The position numbers and the translations under genes were made by a program. The notes below the pieces were generated by a model that ran no database searches, was not told the origin of the DNA, and saw only the letters and a list, made by a program, of their open reading frames with translations. A stretch of 25,680 nucleotides of DNA from Chloromonas sp. AAM2 (lineage: Eukaryota > Chlorophyta > Chlorophyceae > Chlamydomonadales > Chlamydomonadaceae). Below, piece by piece: positions 25,563-25,680 of the stretch; positions within the stretch are counted from its first letter, which is position 1, and each line of letters begins with the position of its first letter. The DNA is taken from contig QAXH01006172.1 in assembly GCA_004335635.1 (NCBI GenBank), positions 1 to 25,680 on the forward strand, read 5' to 3'.

Positions 25563-25680
25563 GCAGCATGGAACCATGAGCACCGGCTGGCATGGACAGT
25601 GCATGTGCAGCATGGAACCATGAGCACCGGCTGGCATGGACGGTGCATGTGCAGCATGGAACCATCAGCACCGGCTGGAT
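25563..25680. repeat. 44-bp tandem repeat at the window edge
   Basis: GCAGCATGGAACCATGAGCA then CCGGCTGGCATGGACAGTGC, 44-bp period, copies starting at 25563, 25607 and 25651; the third is cut by the window end. It is in the intron upstream of RNL exon A. Confidence 0.95.

Overview
The window looks like nuclear DNA of a green alga (Chlorophyta, probably a chlamydomonadalean; inferred). The reasons are a plant-type tRNA ligase split into many short exons, GT-AG introns of about 100-1,900 bp, GC-rich exons inside repeat-rich introns, and short interspersed elements. There is no prokaryotic operon layout. One assembly gap of 207 N lies at 12654-12860 inside a tandem repeat.

Layout. The right 60% (9521-25353, minus strand) is one gene, a plant-type trifunctional tRNA ligase (RNL/TRL1). 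Its 5' end, including the exon with the ligase adenylation lysine, lies beyond position 25680. I modelled 26 exons whose phases agree at every junction except that one donor (exon M) and two donor/acceptor choices (exons I and L) remain uncertain. They give about 1,475 residues in the order: ligase (nucleotidyltransferase) part, a 393-codon exon carrying a low-complexity insertion, the ligase C-terminal part, a polynucleotide kinase with a P-loop, and a 2H cyclic phosphodiesterase with two HxT motifs, ending in a TGA at 9521-9523. Together these three activities open the 2',3'-cyclic phosphate, phosphorylate the 5'-OH and join the exon halves in tRNA splicing. In plants the same enzyme also joins the unconventionally spliced bZIP60 mRNA.

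To its left (about 4658-8289, minus strand) lie several spliced exon-like blocks that may form a second gene I do not recognise. Positions 1-4657 hold no gene I can defend: repeat fragments, an AT-rich duplicated block and a GC-rich stretch with overlapping open frames.

The most unusual signal is structural. At least seven tRNA ligase exons (A, B, D, F, K, O and Q, with Q at both ends), plus the first exon of the second gene, have a degenerate copy of their own exon/intron edge in the neighbouring intron or flank, usually 36-400 bp away and often with the splice site kept. The introns also hold a 600-bp 9-bp minisatellite, a 14-bp satellite, a tRNA-derived SINE with two perfect hairpins, and inverted SINE tails flanking one exon.
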